Source of the DNA: Methylobacterium sp. BTF04
Lineage (GTDB): Bacteria > Pseudomonadota > Alphaproteobacteria > Rhizobiales > Beijerinckiaceae
Direction: 5' to 3'
Assembly: GCF_010692745.1 (NCBI RefSeq)
Contig: NZ_JAAHTB010000010.1
Coordinates: forward strand, 62,001-126,000
DNA length: 64,000 nucleotides
Each line of letters begins with the position of its first letter. The first letter of the stretch is position 1. Below are positions 38,399 through 49,424 of this stretch, in pieces. A program made the translations under genes and the position numbers. The notes below the pieces were generated by a model, which made no database searches, was not told the origin of the DNA, and worked only from the letters and a program-made list of their open reading frames with translations.

Positions 38399-39496
38399 AT
38401 GTCGCACAACACCTTCGGCCACCTCTTCCGCGTCACCACCTTCGGCGAGAGCCATGGAGTGGCCCTCGGCTGCGTGGTCGACGGCTGCCCTCCGGGCATT
38501 CCGATCGAGGCCGCCGACATCCAGGCGGAACTCGACCGGCGCAAGCCCGGCCAGTCGCGCTTCACCACGCAGCGGCGCGAGCCCGATCAGGTCCGCATTC
38601 TGTCCGGCGTCTTCGCCGACGATCGCACCGGCGGGCGCCAGCTCACCACCGGGACACCGATCGCCCTCGAGATCGAGAACACCGACCAGCGTTCGAAGGA
38701 CTATTCCGAGATCCGCGACAGCTATCGTCCGGGCCATGCCGATTACGCCTACGACGCCAAGTACGGGATTCGCGATTATCGCGGCGGCGGGCGCTCGTCG
38801 GCGCGGGAGACCGCAGCGCGGGTCGCCGCCGGCGCCATCGCCCGCCGGGTCCTGCCCGAGGGGGTGGTGATCCGCGCCGCCCTCGTCCAGATGGGCCCGC
38901 ACGCCATCGACCGGGCCAACTGGAATTGGGACGAGGTCGCCAACAACCCGTTCTTCTGCCCCGACGCGCAGGCCGCCAAGCACTACGAGACCTATCTCGA
39001 CGCGATCCGAAAGGACGGCTCTTCGGTGGGCGCGGTGATCGAGGTGGTGGCCGAGGGTGTGCCGCCGGGCCTCGGCGCGCCGATCTACGGCAAGCTCGAT
39101 GCGGATCTGGCCGCCGCGATGATGTCGATCAATGCGGTCAAGGGCGTCGAGATCGGCGACGGCTTCGCCTCCGCGTCCCTGCGCGGCGAGGAGAATGCCG
39201 ACGAAATGCGCTCGGGCAATGCCGGCGCGCCGACCTTCCTCGCCAATCATGCCGGCGGCGTGCTCGGCGGCATCTCCACCGGCCAGCCGGTGATCTGCCG
39301 GTTCGCGGTGAAGCCGACCTCGTCGATCCTCACGCCCCGGATGAGCGTGACCCGCGACAACCGCGACGTCGACCTCGTCACCAAGGGGCGCCACGACCCC
39401 TGCGTCGGCATCCGCGCGGTGCCGGTCGCCGAGGCGATGATGGCATGCGTGCTCGCCGATCACTATTTGCGCCATCGGGGGCAAGTCGGCGTGTAG
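38399..39496 (+). CDS. aroC: Chorismate synthase
   Basis: Last step of the shikimate pathway: EPSP to chorismate, with reduced FMN. The 365-residue protein has all signatures: [11 protein letters not shown] at the start, [48 protein letters not shown], and a C-terminal region with [29 protein letters not shown] and [19 protein letters not shown]. Start and length are normal. It sits between anmK and ribBA. Confidence 0.98.
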   Translation: MSHNTFGHLFRVTTFGESHGVALGCVVDGCPPGIPIEAADIQAELDRRKPGQSRFTTQRREPDQVRILSGVFADDRTGGRQLTTGTPIALEIENTDQRSKDYSEIRDSYRPGHADYAYDAKYGIRDYRGGGRSSARETAARVAAGAIARRVLPEGVVIRAALVQMGPHAIDRANWNWDEVANNPFFCPDAQAAKHYETYLDAIRKDGSSVGAVIEVVAEGVPPGLGAPIYGKLDADLAAAMMSINAVKGVEIGDGFASASLRGEENADEMRSGNAGAPTFLANHAGGVLGGISTGQPVICRFAVKPTSSILTPRMSVTRDNRDVDLVTKGRHDPCVGIRAVPVAEAMMACVLADHYLRHRGQVGV

Positions 39497-39580
39497 GGGA
39501 AGCCTGCGCGCCTACGCCCATCCGCTCAGCGATTCCGAGAGACTTCCAGCTCCGGGAATCCAGATTCCAAGAGAAGCCCT

Positions 39581-40657
39581 GTGCCCCACACCAACGTCAC
39601 GCAAGCCATCGAGGCCTATGCACGCGGTGAGATCGTGGTCGTCACCGACGATGACGATCGCGAGAACGAGGGCGACCTCGTGGTCGCCGCCTCGCTCTGC
39701 ACCCCGGAGAAGATGGCCTTCATCGTCCGCAACACCTGCGGCATCGTCTGCGCGCCGCTGACCCGGACCGAGGCAAGGCGCCTGCGCCTCGACCCGATGG
39801 TGGCCGCCAACGACGCGCCGCTCGGCACCGCCTTCACCGTGACGGTGGACGTCAAGCACGGGCTCACCACCGGCATCTCGGCCGAGCAGCGCTGCAACAC
39901 CGTGCGGGCGCTCGCCAACGGCAATATGGGCGAGTCGGACTTCGTGCGCCCCGGCCACGTCTTCCCGCTCATCGCCAAGGATGGCGGGGTGCTGATGCGC
40001 TCCGGCCATACGGAGGCCGCCGTCGACCTGTGCAAGCTCGCCAACCTCCCGCCCGTGGGCGTGATCTGCGAGCTCGCCAACGACGACGGCACCGTGATGA
40101 AGGGCCCGCAGATCACGGCCTTTGCCGAGTTGCACAAGCTCAAGCGCGTATCGGTGGCCGATCTCATCGCCTACCGGCAGTCGCGCGAAAAGCTGGTGGA
40201 GCGGGTCGGACACTTCCCGGTCAAGACCGAGTTCGGCGAGGTGACAGGCTACGCCTACACCACGCCGTTCGAGACCGTGCAGCAATTCGCCTTCGTCTAC
40301 GGCGAGATCGGCGACGGCAGCGACGTTTTGGTGCGCTTGCACCGCTCCAACGTGGTCGCCGACGTGATCGAGGGCGGTCGCCAGATCGAGGCGGTGCAGC
40401 GCCGCTTCGCCAAGGAAGGCCGTGGCATCCTGGTCTATCTTCGCGATGGGACCGCGGGTGTGCCGCTCCAATCCTATGCGGACGAGGGGGCGGAGGCCCA
40501 ACGCGTGCGGATTTGGCGCGAAGTCGGCCTCGGCGCCCAGATTCTGCGCGATCTCGGCGTCACCTCGATCCGCAACCTTGCGACCTCGTCACGGGCCTAT
40601 GTCGGCCTGTCGGGCTTCGGCATAGAATTCTTGGGGGACGAGCGTCTGGACGGGTGA
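39581..40657 (+). CDS. ribB: DHBP synthase fused to a degenerate GTP cyclohydrolase II domain
   Basis: Riboflavin pathway. Residues about 1-200 are RibB (3,4-dihydroxy-2-butanone 4-phosphate synthase): VVVTDDDDRENEGDLVVAA, HVFPL...GGVLMRSGHTEAAVDLCKLA and PVGVICELAN, with metal and substrate residues intact. Residues about 205-358 follow the RibA fold (FETVQQFAFVYGEIGDGSDVLVRLH, EGRGILVYLRDG, TSIRNLA) but lack the zinc-binding cysteine cluster of true RibA, so that half is probably inactive. GTG start, with GAGAAG upstream. It follows aroC by 84 bases. Confidence 0.9.
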   Translation: MPHTNVTQAIEAYARGEIVVVTDDDDRENEGDLVVAASLCTPEKMAFIVRNTCGIVCAPLTRTEARRLRLDPMVAANDAPLGTAFTVTVDVKHGLTTGISAEQRCNTVRALANGNMGESDFVRPGHVFPLIAKDGGVLMRSGHTEAAVDLCKLANLPPVGVICELANDDGTVMKGPQITAFAELHKLKRVSVADLIAYRQSREKLVERVGHFPVKTEFGEVTGYAYTTPFETVQQFAFVYGEIGDGSDVLVRLHRSNVVADVIEGGRQIEAVQRRFAKEGRGILVYLRDGTAGVPLQSYADEGAEAQRVRIWREVGLGAQILRDLGVTSIRNLATSSRAYVGLSGFGIEFLGDERLDG

Positions 40658-40747
40658 GCCGGCCAGCGCCGCACCCTCACCGGTCCTGCCTTTGGGTGTG
40701 CCGAGGCGGACTGGCGTGATGCCGCCGCTGTTTGTGCCGGCGACACC

Positions 40748-41677
40748 TCACCGCCCCATCAGCGCATCCACATGGGTGGCCACGGACAGGCCCAGTCCCT
40801 TGAGGCTGTAGCCGCCCTCCAGCACCGAGACGATGCGCCCGCCCGCGTGCTTGTCGGCCACCTCCATGAGCCGGCGCGTGGCCCAGCCGAAATCCGATTC
40901 GTCGAGCTGGATGTTGGCCAGCGGGTCGAGGCGATGGGCGTCGAAGCCGGCCGAGATGACGATGAGATCGGGGGCGAAGGCGTCGAGGCGGCGCAGGATT
41001 CCGGCCTCGAACACCTCTCGGAACACCTCACCGTCGTCGCCCGCGCGCAGGGGCACGTTGACGATGGTGTCGTGGTTGCCGCGCTCGGAGGCCGCGCCCG
41101 TGCCCGGATACAGCGGCATCTCGTGGGTCGAGGCGTAGAGCACCGAGGCATCGTCCCAGAAGATGTCCTGCGAGCCGTTGCCGTGATGGACGTCCCAATC
41201 CACCAGCGCCACGCGGGTGGCGCCGTGGGCGACCTTCGCGTGGCGCGCCGCGATGGCGGCGTTGTTGAACAGGCAGAAGCCCATCGCCTGCATGCGCTCG
41301 GCATGGTGGCCCGGCGGCCGCATGGCGACGAAGGCGTTGGCGCACTCGCCCTTCATCACCGCATCGACCGCGTGGACCGCGCCGCCGACCCCGCGAAAAA
41401 TCGCCTCCAGGGTACCGGGCGACATCACCGTGTCGCCGTCGATCTGGACGAGGCCCTCGGTGGGAGCCGCCTCGATGATCGCCTGGACGTAGGGCACCGG
41501 GTGGACGAGGCTCACCACTTCGGGCGCGGCCTTCGGTGCCATCCCGCGCACCAATCCGGCGAAACGCTCGTTCTCCAGAACCCGCTCGATGGCGCGGATG
41601 CGCTCGGGACTTTCCGGATGGCCCGTCTGCAGGCCGTGATCGAGGGCGGACGGATGGCTCACATAGAGTGTCGTCAC
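40748..41677 (-). CDS. Histone deacetylase-family (AcuC/HdaH-like) protein
   Basis: A zinc amidohydrolase of about 309 residues. Motifs: GHPESPERIRAIERVL near the start, AMRPPGHHAE, VALVDWDVHHGNG with the zinc Asp and His residues, LYASTHEMPLYPGTG, and ISAGFDAHRLDPL. Such bacterial enzymes act on acetylpolyamines or acetylated proteins; the substrate is undetermined. The strong GGGAGGG directly abuts an ATG at 41683, while GTG two codons later (41677) has proper spacing, so I place the start there. It is divergent from the L,D-transpeptidase. Confidence 0.87.
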   Translation of the reverse strand: MTTLYVSHPSALDHGLQTGHPESPERIRAIERVLENERFAGLVRGMAPKAAPEVVSLVHPVPYVQAIIEAAPTEGLVQIDGDTVMSPGTLEAIFRGVGGAVHAVDAVMKGECANAFVAMRPPGHHAERMQAMGFCLFNNAAIAARHAKVAHGATRVALVDWDVHHGNGSQDIFWDDASVLYASTHEMPLYPGTGAASERGNHDTIVNVPLRAGDDGEVFREVFEAGILRRLDAFAPDLIVISAGFDAHRLDPLANIQLDESDFGWATRRLMEVADKHAGGRIVSVLEGGYSLKGLGLSVATHVDALMGR

Positions 41678-41855
41678 AATCATCCCTCCCGACCAGCCGG
41701 TCGTCTGGTTCGTTACTTTTGCGCAACAGACGATGCAAATGCGCCACGTCACCAACGCAGAACACTACGCGGGGATGCGCGCTCGGGTTAGCTTGCGCAA
41801 GACCCCATCAACCATGTTCTTCGGCCTTGATGCGGGCACCGAGACAGACCCGATC

Positions 41856-42497
41856 ATGCGCTCCTTCCTGAAACTCCTCACCCTCGCCAGCGCGCTCCCG
41901 CTCGCAGCCTGCAATACGCAGACGGCCAACCTCGCGGCGCCGACAGCGCCGGTGGTGCAGACCGCGCTGGCGACACAGGCTCCGCTTGCGGGAGAGGCCC
42001 GCGACAAGGAGTGGATGAAGCTCGCTCCCAACGCGACCATCGACCCGAAGATCGCCCGCACCACCATCGACTATCCCACCAAGGAAGCCCCCGGCACCGT
42101 CATCGTCGTGACGAAGGAGCGCCGGCTCTATTATGTGCTGCCCGATGGCAAGGCGGTGCGCTACCCCGTCGCCGTGGGCCATGCCGGCATGGCCTGGGCG
42201 GGCACCGCCGAAGTCGACCGCAAGGGCGAATGGCCCGATTGGAACCCGCCGGCCGAGATGCTGGCACGCCGGCCAGAGCTGCCCAAGCGCCTCGAAGGCG
42301 GCCCGACCAGCCCGATCGGCGCGCGCGCCCTCTACCTGGCCGAAGGCAAGAAGGACACGCTGTTCCGCATCCACGGCACCAACGAGCCGGAGAAGATCGG
42401 TCAGGCGGTCTCGTCGGGCTGCATCCGCATGCTCAACGCCGACGTGGTCGACCTCTACGAGCGCGTTCCGATCGGCGCCAAGGTGGTGGTGCGCTGA
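41856..42497 (+). CDS. L,D-transpeptidase lipoprotein (YkuD family)
   Basis: Cross-links peptidoglycan or attaches proteins to it. The 213-residue protein has a lipobox LAAC with Cys19 and an YkuD domain with VIVVTKERRLYYVLPDG, YPVAVGHAGMAW, and the catalytic HGTNEPEKIGQAVSSGCIRMLNADVVDLY (His, and the nucleophile Cys in SSGC). The ATG at 41856 gives the clean signal peptide. It stands alone between the deacetylase and a hypothetical gene. Confidence 0.93.
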   Translation: MRSFLKLLTLASALPLAACNTQTANLAAPTAPVVQTALATQAPLAGEARDKEWMKLAPNATIDPKIARTTIDYPTKEAPGTVIVVTKERRLYYVLPDGKAVRYPVAVGHAGMAWAGTAEVDRKGEWPDWNPPAEMLARRPELPKRLEGGPTSPIGARALYLAEGKKDTLFRIHGTNEPEKIGQAVSSGCIRMLNADVVDLYERVPIGAKVVVR

Positions 42498-42665
42498 GCG
42501 CGCAGCACCATCGACATCTTTTGGAAAGGCTCATTCGTGATCAGGCTTTAACCTGAACATCGATTCAGATTTGGCCGTTAACTGCTTGAACGATGCCGTC
42601 CCGCATAGTCGATCCATAGACAGGGACATGGACCGGCGCAGACAAAGCCGGGGAGGCATCAAGCA

Positions 42666-43106
42666 ATGATCAACCTTTCGCTTCAGCTTTTCTGTAACCG
42701 TATCGTCGCCGCCGGCCGCATCACGGCCGACGACGTCAGCGACCTCGGACGCACCGTGCTTCCGGATGGCATCACCGGCCGCGACGAGGCCGACATGCTC
42801 ATCGCCCTCGACCGCGCGGTGGCGGTCTCGGCTCCCGAATACAGCGACTTCCTGGTCGCAGCGATCGTCGACTTCGCGGTCTGGGGCGAGCGCCCCACCG
42901 GCTACATCGATCCCGAGATCGCGCATTGGCTCGTCGGATCGCTGCGCAACGGCGTCGGCCCGACGCCGCTGGCCGCCCGCATCGCCCGCGAGGTGGTCCG
43001 CGAGGCCCAGGCCAGCGACGAGACGCTGATCGCCTTTGCGTTGGCGGCCAACACCCGGCGCATCGAGACCGAGGACGCCGAAATACTCTTCCGGGCCGCC
43101 GCCTGA
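42666..43106 (+). CDS. Hypothetical protein, 146 aa
   Basis: A soluble, mostly helical acidic protein starting MINLSLQLFCNRIV. A central DFLVAAIVDFAVWGERPTGYIDPEIAHWL has an alternation of hydrophobic and charged residues suggesting a compact helical domain. I recognise no family. ATG start, host-like codon usage, no signal peptide. The flanking gaps (~168 and ~238 bases) hold no other gene I can support; the one before it is rich in TTAA-like motifs but none spaced as a CtrA box. Confidence 0.6.
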   Translation: MINLSLQLFCNRIVAAGRITADDVSDLGRTVLPDGITGRDEADMLIALDRAVAVSAPEYSDFLVAAIVDFAVWGERPTGYIDPEIAHWLVGSLRNGVGPTPLAARIAREVVREAQASDETLIAFALAANTRRIETEDAEILFRAAA

Positions 43107-43344
43107 CGCCACCGTCCGGCCGGCAGCGTCCACCCGACCGCGCCCGCCAGGTGAGGCGGGACGAGGTAATCCCATCCGAATTCTATTGCGCCGCACAATG
43201 GATTCGGCCTGAACATCACCGCCAGAAACCATCGACCAGCCTTCAAGGTCAGCTTCCCGAAGCCGCATAACTGCTTTATCGGATGCGAGCTTGGGCGTTC
43301 ATCGCGCCTCGATCCTCCCGACTGAATACAGAGTGCGCGGACCG

Positions 43345-45348
<2,004 letters not shown>

Positions 45349-45358
45349 TACCGGGACG

Positions 45359-45385
45359 ACCCTGCCTCACGTTGTGAGGGAGGGT
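45359..45385 (+). terminator. Hairpin after pccA
   Basis: The arms accct-g-cctcac and gtgagg-g-agggt pair around loop gtt, with one G-G mismatch. No T run follows, so it is only a tail-less terminator candidate between pccA and the next gene. Confidence 0.45.
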
Positions 45386-45400
45386 GCCCGCGGAGTCGCC

Positions 45401-45832
45401 ATGCCCCTCTACTTCGCCTACGGCGCCAACATGGATGCCGCCGCGATGGCGGCGCGCTGCCCGCGCTCGGTGCTGATCGGGCAGGGCCGGCTCAACCGGC
45501 ATCGCTTCATCATCATGCGCGAGGGCTACGCCTCGGTGGTGCGCGACCCGCGCGCCACGGTTTGGGGCGTGCTGTGGGAACTCGCGCTGTCCGATGTTCC
45601 GGCGCTCGACCGCTACGAGGGCGTCGCCGCGGGCCTCTACACCAAGGCCTACCAGCCGGTGACCACGCAGGGCGGGGTCAAACGGGCGCTGATCTATTTC
45701 GGCGGCTCCACCGCAACGGGGGCGCCGCGGCCCGGCTACCTCGAAAACGTGGTGGGGGCCGCCTCCGCCGCACACTTGCCCGCAGCCTATGTGGGCGAAT
45801 TGCGGGGCTGGCAGCGCGGGCGAACACCCTGA
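45401..45832 (+). CDS. Gamma-glutamylcyclotransferase-like (AIG2/GGCT) protein
   Basis: 143 residues of the GGCT fold. The substrate loop YGANM (7-11) is preceded by MPLYF, the acidic catalytic position is in ALDRYEGV (about residue 72), and AYVGELRGWQRG ends the protein. Such enzymes form 5-oxoproline from gamma-glutamyl compounds, but many bacterial members have unknown targets. ATG 45401 follows GGAG. A frame with GTG at 45374 runs nine codons earlier without a ribosome site. Confidence 0.75.
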   Translation: MPLYFAYGANMDAAAMAARCPRSVLIGQGRLNRHRFIIMREGYASVVRDPRATVWGVLWELALSDVPALDRYEGVAAGLYTKAYQPVTTQGGVKRALIYFGGSTATGAPRPGYLENVVGAASAAHLPAAYVGELRGWQRGRTP

Positions 45833-45921
45833 TCGGCTCACTCTGAACGGCGTGCCGGTGCCGCACCACTTAGCCAGAGCAGGCGAAGAACATTGCCCGC
45901 CGCCGCGATGGAGCGTGACGC

Positions 45922-46209
45922 ATGACAGCTGATATTCGTGTGGTCGAGGCCGTGATTCGCGGCAGGGTCCAGGGCGTCGGCTACCGGATCTGGATCCGGC
46001 GGGAAGCCGACCGTCACGGGCTTTCGGGCCATGTCCGAAACCGGGCGGACGGGACGGTGGAAGCCCTGCTGTCGGGCGAATCGGAGGCGGTCGCCGCGAT
46101 GCTCGCCGCCTGCCGACACGGGCCACCCGGAGCGCAGGTGACGGACATCGCCGTCACGGAGCGGGGTACGACACCGCTTCCTCCGGGCTTTTCCATCCGT
46201 CCGGAGTGA
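45922..46209 (+). CDS. acyP: Acylphosphatase
   Basis: Hydrolyses acyl phosphates. The 95-residue protein has the family motif RGRVQGVGYRIWIRREADRHGLSGHVRNRADGTVEALLSG, with the catalytic Arg and Asn in VGYR and VRNR. The length is normal. It lies 89 bases after the GGCT-like gene and 95 before the DUF599 gene. Confidence 0.94.
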   Translation: MTADIRVVEAVIRGRVQGVGYRIWIRREADRHGLSGHVRNRADGTVEALLSGESEAVAAMLAACRHGPPGAQVTDIAVTERGTTPLPPGFSIRPE

Positions 46210-46304
46210 TCGAAACCCGGTGCGGCTGGACAGCACGCCGGCATCCGGGCTAGCGCGCAGAGCGCAATTGTCGCGAATTCCAGGCACGATCGGCACCCGA
46301 CCGG

Positions 46305-47027
46305 ATGATGACGGCGTATTTCTCGTATCTCGATTTCGCCGCGCTGGTCTATTTCGTCGCCGCCTGGGCCGGATACGGCCTCGCCGTGGCGCGGATGCGC
46401 GGGCGACGCACCAGCCTCAGCCAGATCATGAATGCGCAGCGCGCCGAATGGGCGCGCCAGTTGATCCTGCGCGACAACCGCGTGGTCGACACCACCATCA
46501 ACGCCTCGCTGCAGAACGGAACCGCGTTCTTCGCCTCGACCTCGCTGATCGCGCTCGGCGGCGTGCTTACGCTGTCACGCTCCGGCGACGACGTGCTGAC
46601 CCTGTTCGGATCGCTGCCCTTCGGGGCCATCGCCACGCGGGCGACCTGGGAAATCAAGGTGGCGGGCCTCGCCGTCGTGTTCGTCTACGCGTTCTTCAAG
46701 TTCTCCTGGGCCTACCGGCTGTTCAACTATGGGGCGATCCTGCTCGGCGCAGTGCCGCCCAAGGGCTCGGGTGCCACCCTCGAACAGATGGAACGCGCGG
46801 CACGGCGGGCGGCGGCGATGAACATCGCGGCCGGCAGCCACTTCGCGCGGGGCCAGCGGGCGTTCTTCTTCGCGCTCGCCTATCTCGGCTGGTTCGTGAG
46901 TCCCTGGCTGCTCATGGTGACGACCACCGCGGTGGTCTGCGTGATGTGGCGACGCCAGTTCGCCTCGAAAATCCGGGCCGCCCTGCTGGCGCAGGACGAT
47001 GGAACCGGGCAGGGATGGCATCCATGA
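46305..47027 (+). CDS. DUF599-family membrane protein
   Basis: 240 residues with about four membrane segments. The DUF599 pattern is clear: YLDFAALVYFVAAWAGYGL, NAQRAEWARQLILRDNRVVDTTINASLQNGTAFFASTSLI and FAYAFFKFSWAYRLFNYGAILLGAVPP-like residues. Function unknown. The stop overlaps the next gene's ATG (ATGA), so they form an operon. Confidence 0.85.
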   Translation: MMTAYFSYLDFAALVYFVAAWAGYGLAVARMRGRRTSLSQIMNAQRAEWARQLILRDNRVVDTTINASLQNGTAFFASTSLIALGGVLTLSRSGDDVLTLFGSLPFGAIATRATWEIKVAGLAVVFVYAFFKFSWAYRLFNYGAILLGAVPPKGSGATLEQMERAARRAAAMNIAAGSHFARGQRAFFFALAYLGWFVSPWLLMVTTTAVVCVMWRRQFASKIRAALLAQDDGTGQGWHP

Positions 47028-47491
47028 GCAACTCAGAGACACCCCCCGTCACGAAATCCGCGCTTCGCAGGGCCGCGCGCAAGGACAGCGCCGCCAAGCG
47101 GCTGGCATCCAAGGGGGGCGCCCCCAACCGGGCACAGCCGAAGAACCCGGCCCCGAAGACCGGCGATCCGACGGCCAAGGCCGCCAAGGCCGCAGCGCGC
47201 ACCGATCGCAAGGGACCGAGCGAGGCGGTGATCGCCGAGACCATCCTGCGCCTCGTCTCCGCGCGCGAGCCCGGCAAGACCATCTGCCCGTCGGAGGTCG
47301 CCCGCGAGATCGGCGGCCCGCAGCCCGAGGCCTGGAGCGCCATGATGCCACCGGTGCGGCGCGTCGCCGTGCAGATGACCAAGGCCGGCCAGATCGCGAT
47401 CCTGCGCAAGGGCAAGCCGGTGGAAGATCCGGAGAATTTCCGCGGGGTCTATCGGCTCGCCGCGCCGTCCACCGCCGTCGACGAGGCCTGA
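47024..47491 (+). CDS. DUF3253-domain protein
   Basis: 155 residues: a basic Lys/Ala/Pro-rich N-terminal half (to about 65), then a winged-helix-like DUF3253 domain with AVIAETILRLVSAREPGKTICPSEVAREIGG and WSAMMPPVRRVAVQMTKAGQIAILRKGKPVEDPENFRGVYRL. It is plausibly nucleic-acid-binding, but its function is not known. The start overlaps the DUF599 stop. Its 3' end overlaps the last 43 bases of the opposite-strand ydcF-like gene. Confidence 0.83.
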   Translation: MSNSETPPVTKSALRRAARKDSAAKRLASKGGAPNRAQPKNPAPKTGDPTAKAAKAAARTDRKGPSEAVIAETILRLVSAREPGKTICPSEVAREIGGPQPEAWSAMMPPVRRVAVQMTKAGQIAILRKGKPVEDPENFRGVYRLAAPSTAVDEA

Positions 47492-48285
47492 GGCGCGGGA
47501 AACCACGCATCAGTGTAGCCGGCGAGGCGGTAGGCGACGAGGCCGAGCCATTCCTTGGTGACGAGGTCGAGCAGCAACAGCCCCTCCGAGGCGAAGCCGT
47601 TGAAGCGCCGCGCATCGCTCCAGCCCGCGGTGCGGTAATCCACCGGATAGGCGGTGACGTCGAACCCGGCCTGGCGGAAGCAGCCCATCGCACGCGGCAT
47701 GTGCCAGGCCGAGGTCACCAGCAGCCAGCGCTCGCCCGGCTTCGGCTTGACCATGTCGGCGCTGAAGGCCGCGTTCTCGTGGGTGTTGCGCGAGCGGTCC
47801 TCGAGGATCAGCCGCGTGCGGGGCAGGGCGAGGAGATCGGCGAACCGCCCGACGAAGCCGGCTTCGGAATTGGGGCCGCCATCCTGCGTCGAGCCGCCGC
47901 CCGAGAAGACCAGCCGGGCCTGGGGGTAGCGCCGGGCGAGATCGGCCATGGCGATGTGGCGCTCGCCGGCATCGTTGAGCGCGAATTCACCGCGTTTGGC
48001 GGAGGTATTGGTGTCGACCGCGCCGCCGAGCACGACGATGCCGGCCACCGGCTCGCCATCCGCCACGAAGGCCGGGAACCGGTCCTCGAGCGGCAACGCC
48101 ACCACCGCCGAGAGCGGCGCCAGCCCGCCGGCGAACAGGCCCAGCGCCCCGATCGCCACGAGCGTCAACCCGCTCCGACGCCGGCGTCCCAGGAGGAGGA
48201 GCGCCGTGCCGAAAAGCCCGATCAGGATGAAGAAGTTCGATGGGGTGACGACGAAGTAGATCAGCTTCGAGAGCGGGAAGAACAT
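47449..48285 (-). CDS. YdcF/ElyC-family (DUF218) protein
   Basis: 278 residues. The N-terminal membrane segments (about 1-55) are followed by the DUF218 domain: VVLGGAVDTNTSAKRGEFALNDAGERH, ARLVFSGGGS, DRSRNTHENAAF and LLVTSAWHMPRAMGCFRQAGFDV. Members include ElyC, linked to undecaprenyl-phosphate/envelope metabolism, and uncharacterised YdcF. Its 3' end overlaps the DUF3253 gene on the other strand for 43 bases, an unusual tail-to-tail overlap. Confidence 0.88.
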   Translation of the reverse strand: MFFPLSKLIYFVVTPSNFFILIGLFGTALLLLGRRRRSGLTLVAIGALGLFAGGLAPLSAVVALPLEDRFPAFVADGEPVAGIVVLGGAVDTNTSAKRGEFALNDAGERHIAMADLARRYPQARLVFSGGGSTQDGGPNSEAGFVGRFADLLALPRTRLILEDRSRNTHENAAFSADMVKPKPGERWLLVTSAWHMPRAMGCFRQAGFDVTAYPVDYRTAGWSDARRFNGFASEGLLLLDLVTKEWLGLVAYRLAGYTDAWFPAPQASSTAVDGAASR

Positions 48286-48371
48286 CGGCGGGTGTTACCT
48301 TCGAAAAACGGAGGATGCGGCATGGGTGGGACCCGACGCGGTCTGGTGACAAGCCGATGGTTGGGACCGCA

Positions 48372-49424
48372 TCACGCCACCGGCCTCACCGGCGGATAAG
48401 CGTGCTCCACGCCTTGTGGATCGGTGACCCGCCACCCGGCGGCCTCCGCGCGCAGGTAGCCCGGCCCCACCGGAACCTTGCCGTGGCCGCCGGGGATGTC
48501 GAGGACATAGAGCGGCTGGGCCAGGCCCGAGAGGCGACCGCGCAGGGCCGTCATCAGCGACTGGCCGATGTCGAGCCCGGTCCGCAGGTGCCCTGTGCCG
48601 GGAGCGAGATCGCCGTGATGCAGGTAATACGGCTTGATCCGGTTCTCGACGAAGGTCCGCATCAGTTGCTCGAGCGTGTCCGGGTCGTCGTTGACCCCCA
48701 CAAGCAGCACCGACTGGCTCACCACCGGGATGCCGGCATCGACGAGACGGTCCACCGCCGCGATGGCAGCGGGCGTGAACTCGCGCGGATGGTTGGCGTG
48801 GAGCGCCACGAACACCGCCCGGCCGAACCGTTTCAGGGCGGATACGAGAGCGTCGGTGACGAGCCCGGGCTCGACCACCGGCACGCGGGTGTGAAAGCGC
48901 AGGACTTTGACGTGGCCGATGGCGCCGAGCGCCGTGGCGATGCGGGCGAGGCGCCGGGGCGAGAGCGCGAAGGGATCGCCGCCGGTGACGATCACCTCCC
49001 AGATCGCCGGACGCGCGGCGATATAGGCGAAGGCCGCCGCCAGTTCCGCCTCGCTCAGGGAACCGAGCCCGTCCGGGCCGACCATCTCGCGCCGGAAGCA
49101 GAAGCGGCAATAGACCGGGCAGACATGGAGCGGCTTCAACAGCACCCGGTCGGGGTAGCGGTGGACGAGGCCGGCCAGGGGTGAATGGGCGGCGTCACCG
49201 ATCGGGTCGGCATCGTCCTCGGGGCGGGTGACGCGTTCCTCGGCGCGCGGCACGAACTGGCGCGCGATCGGGTCGCGCGGATCGGTGGGATCGATCAGTG
49301 CGGCCATGTCCGGCGTCACCGAGACGGCATAGCGCGCGGCTACGGCCTCCAGGGCGGGCAATGCGCTCGCGCTCACAAGCCCTACACGAAACAGGTCGGC
49401 GGGACTGCGCAGGGGGCGGGTCAC
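48372..49424 (-). CDS. epmB: EF-P beta-lysylation protein EpmB (lysine 2,3-aminomutase family)
   Basis: A radical-SAM, PLP-dependent enzyme of 350 residues that makes (R)-beta-lysine from lysine for EF-P modification. The cluster motif is CPVYCRFCFRR (Cys102, Cys106, Cys109), with VIVTGGDPFALS, HTRVPVVEP, QSVLLVGVND and KPYYLHHGDLAPGTGHLR. It starts with GTG inside the epmA stop (GTGA), so it is coupled to epmA; efp is divergent just upstream. This order identifies it as EpmB rather than a catabolic aminomutase. Confidence 0.95.
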   Translation of the reverse strand: MTRPLRSPADLFRVGLVSASALPALEAVAARYAVSVTPDMAALIDPTDPRDPIARQFVPRAEERVTRPEDDADPIGDAAHSPLAGLVHRYPDRVLLKPLHVCPVYCRFCFRREMVGPDGLGSLSEAELAAAFAYIAARPAIWEVIVTGGDPFALSPRRLARIATALGAIGHVKVLRFHTRVPVVEPGLVTDALVSALKRFGRAVFVALHANHPREFTPAAIAAVDRLVDAGIPVVSQSVLLVGVNDDPDTLEQLMRTFVENRIKPYYLHHGDLAPGTGHLRTGLDIGQSLMTALRGRLSGLAQPLYVLDIPGGHGKVPVGPGYLRAEAAGWRVTDPQGVEHAYPPVRPVA

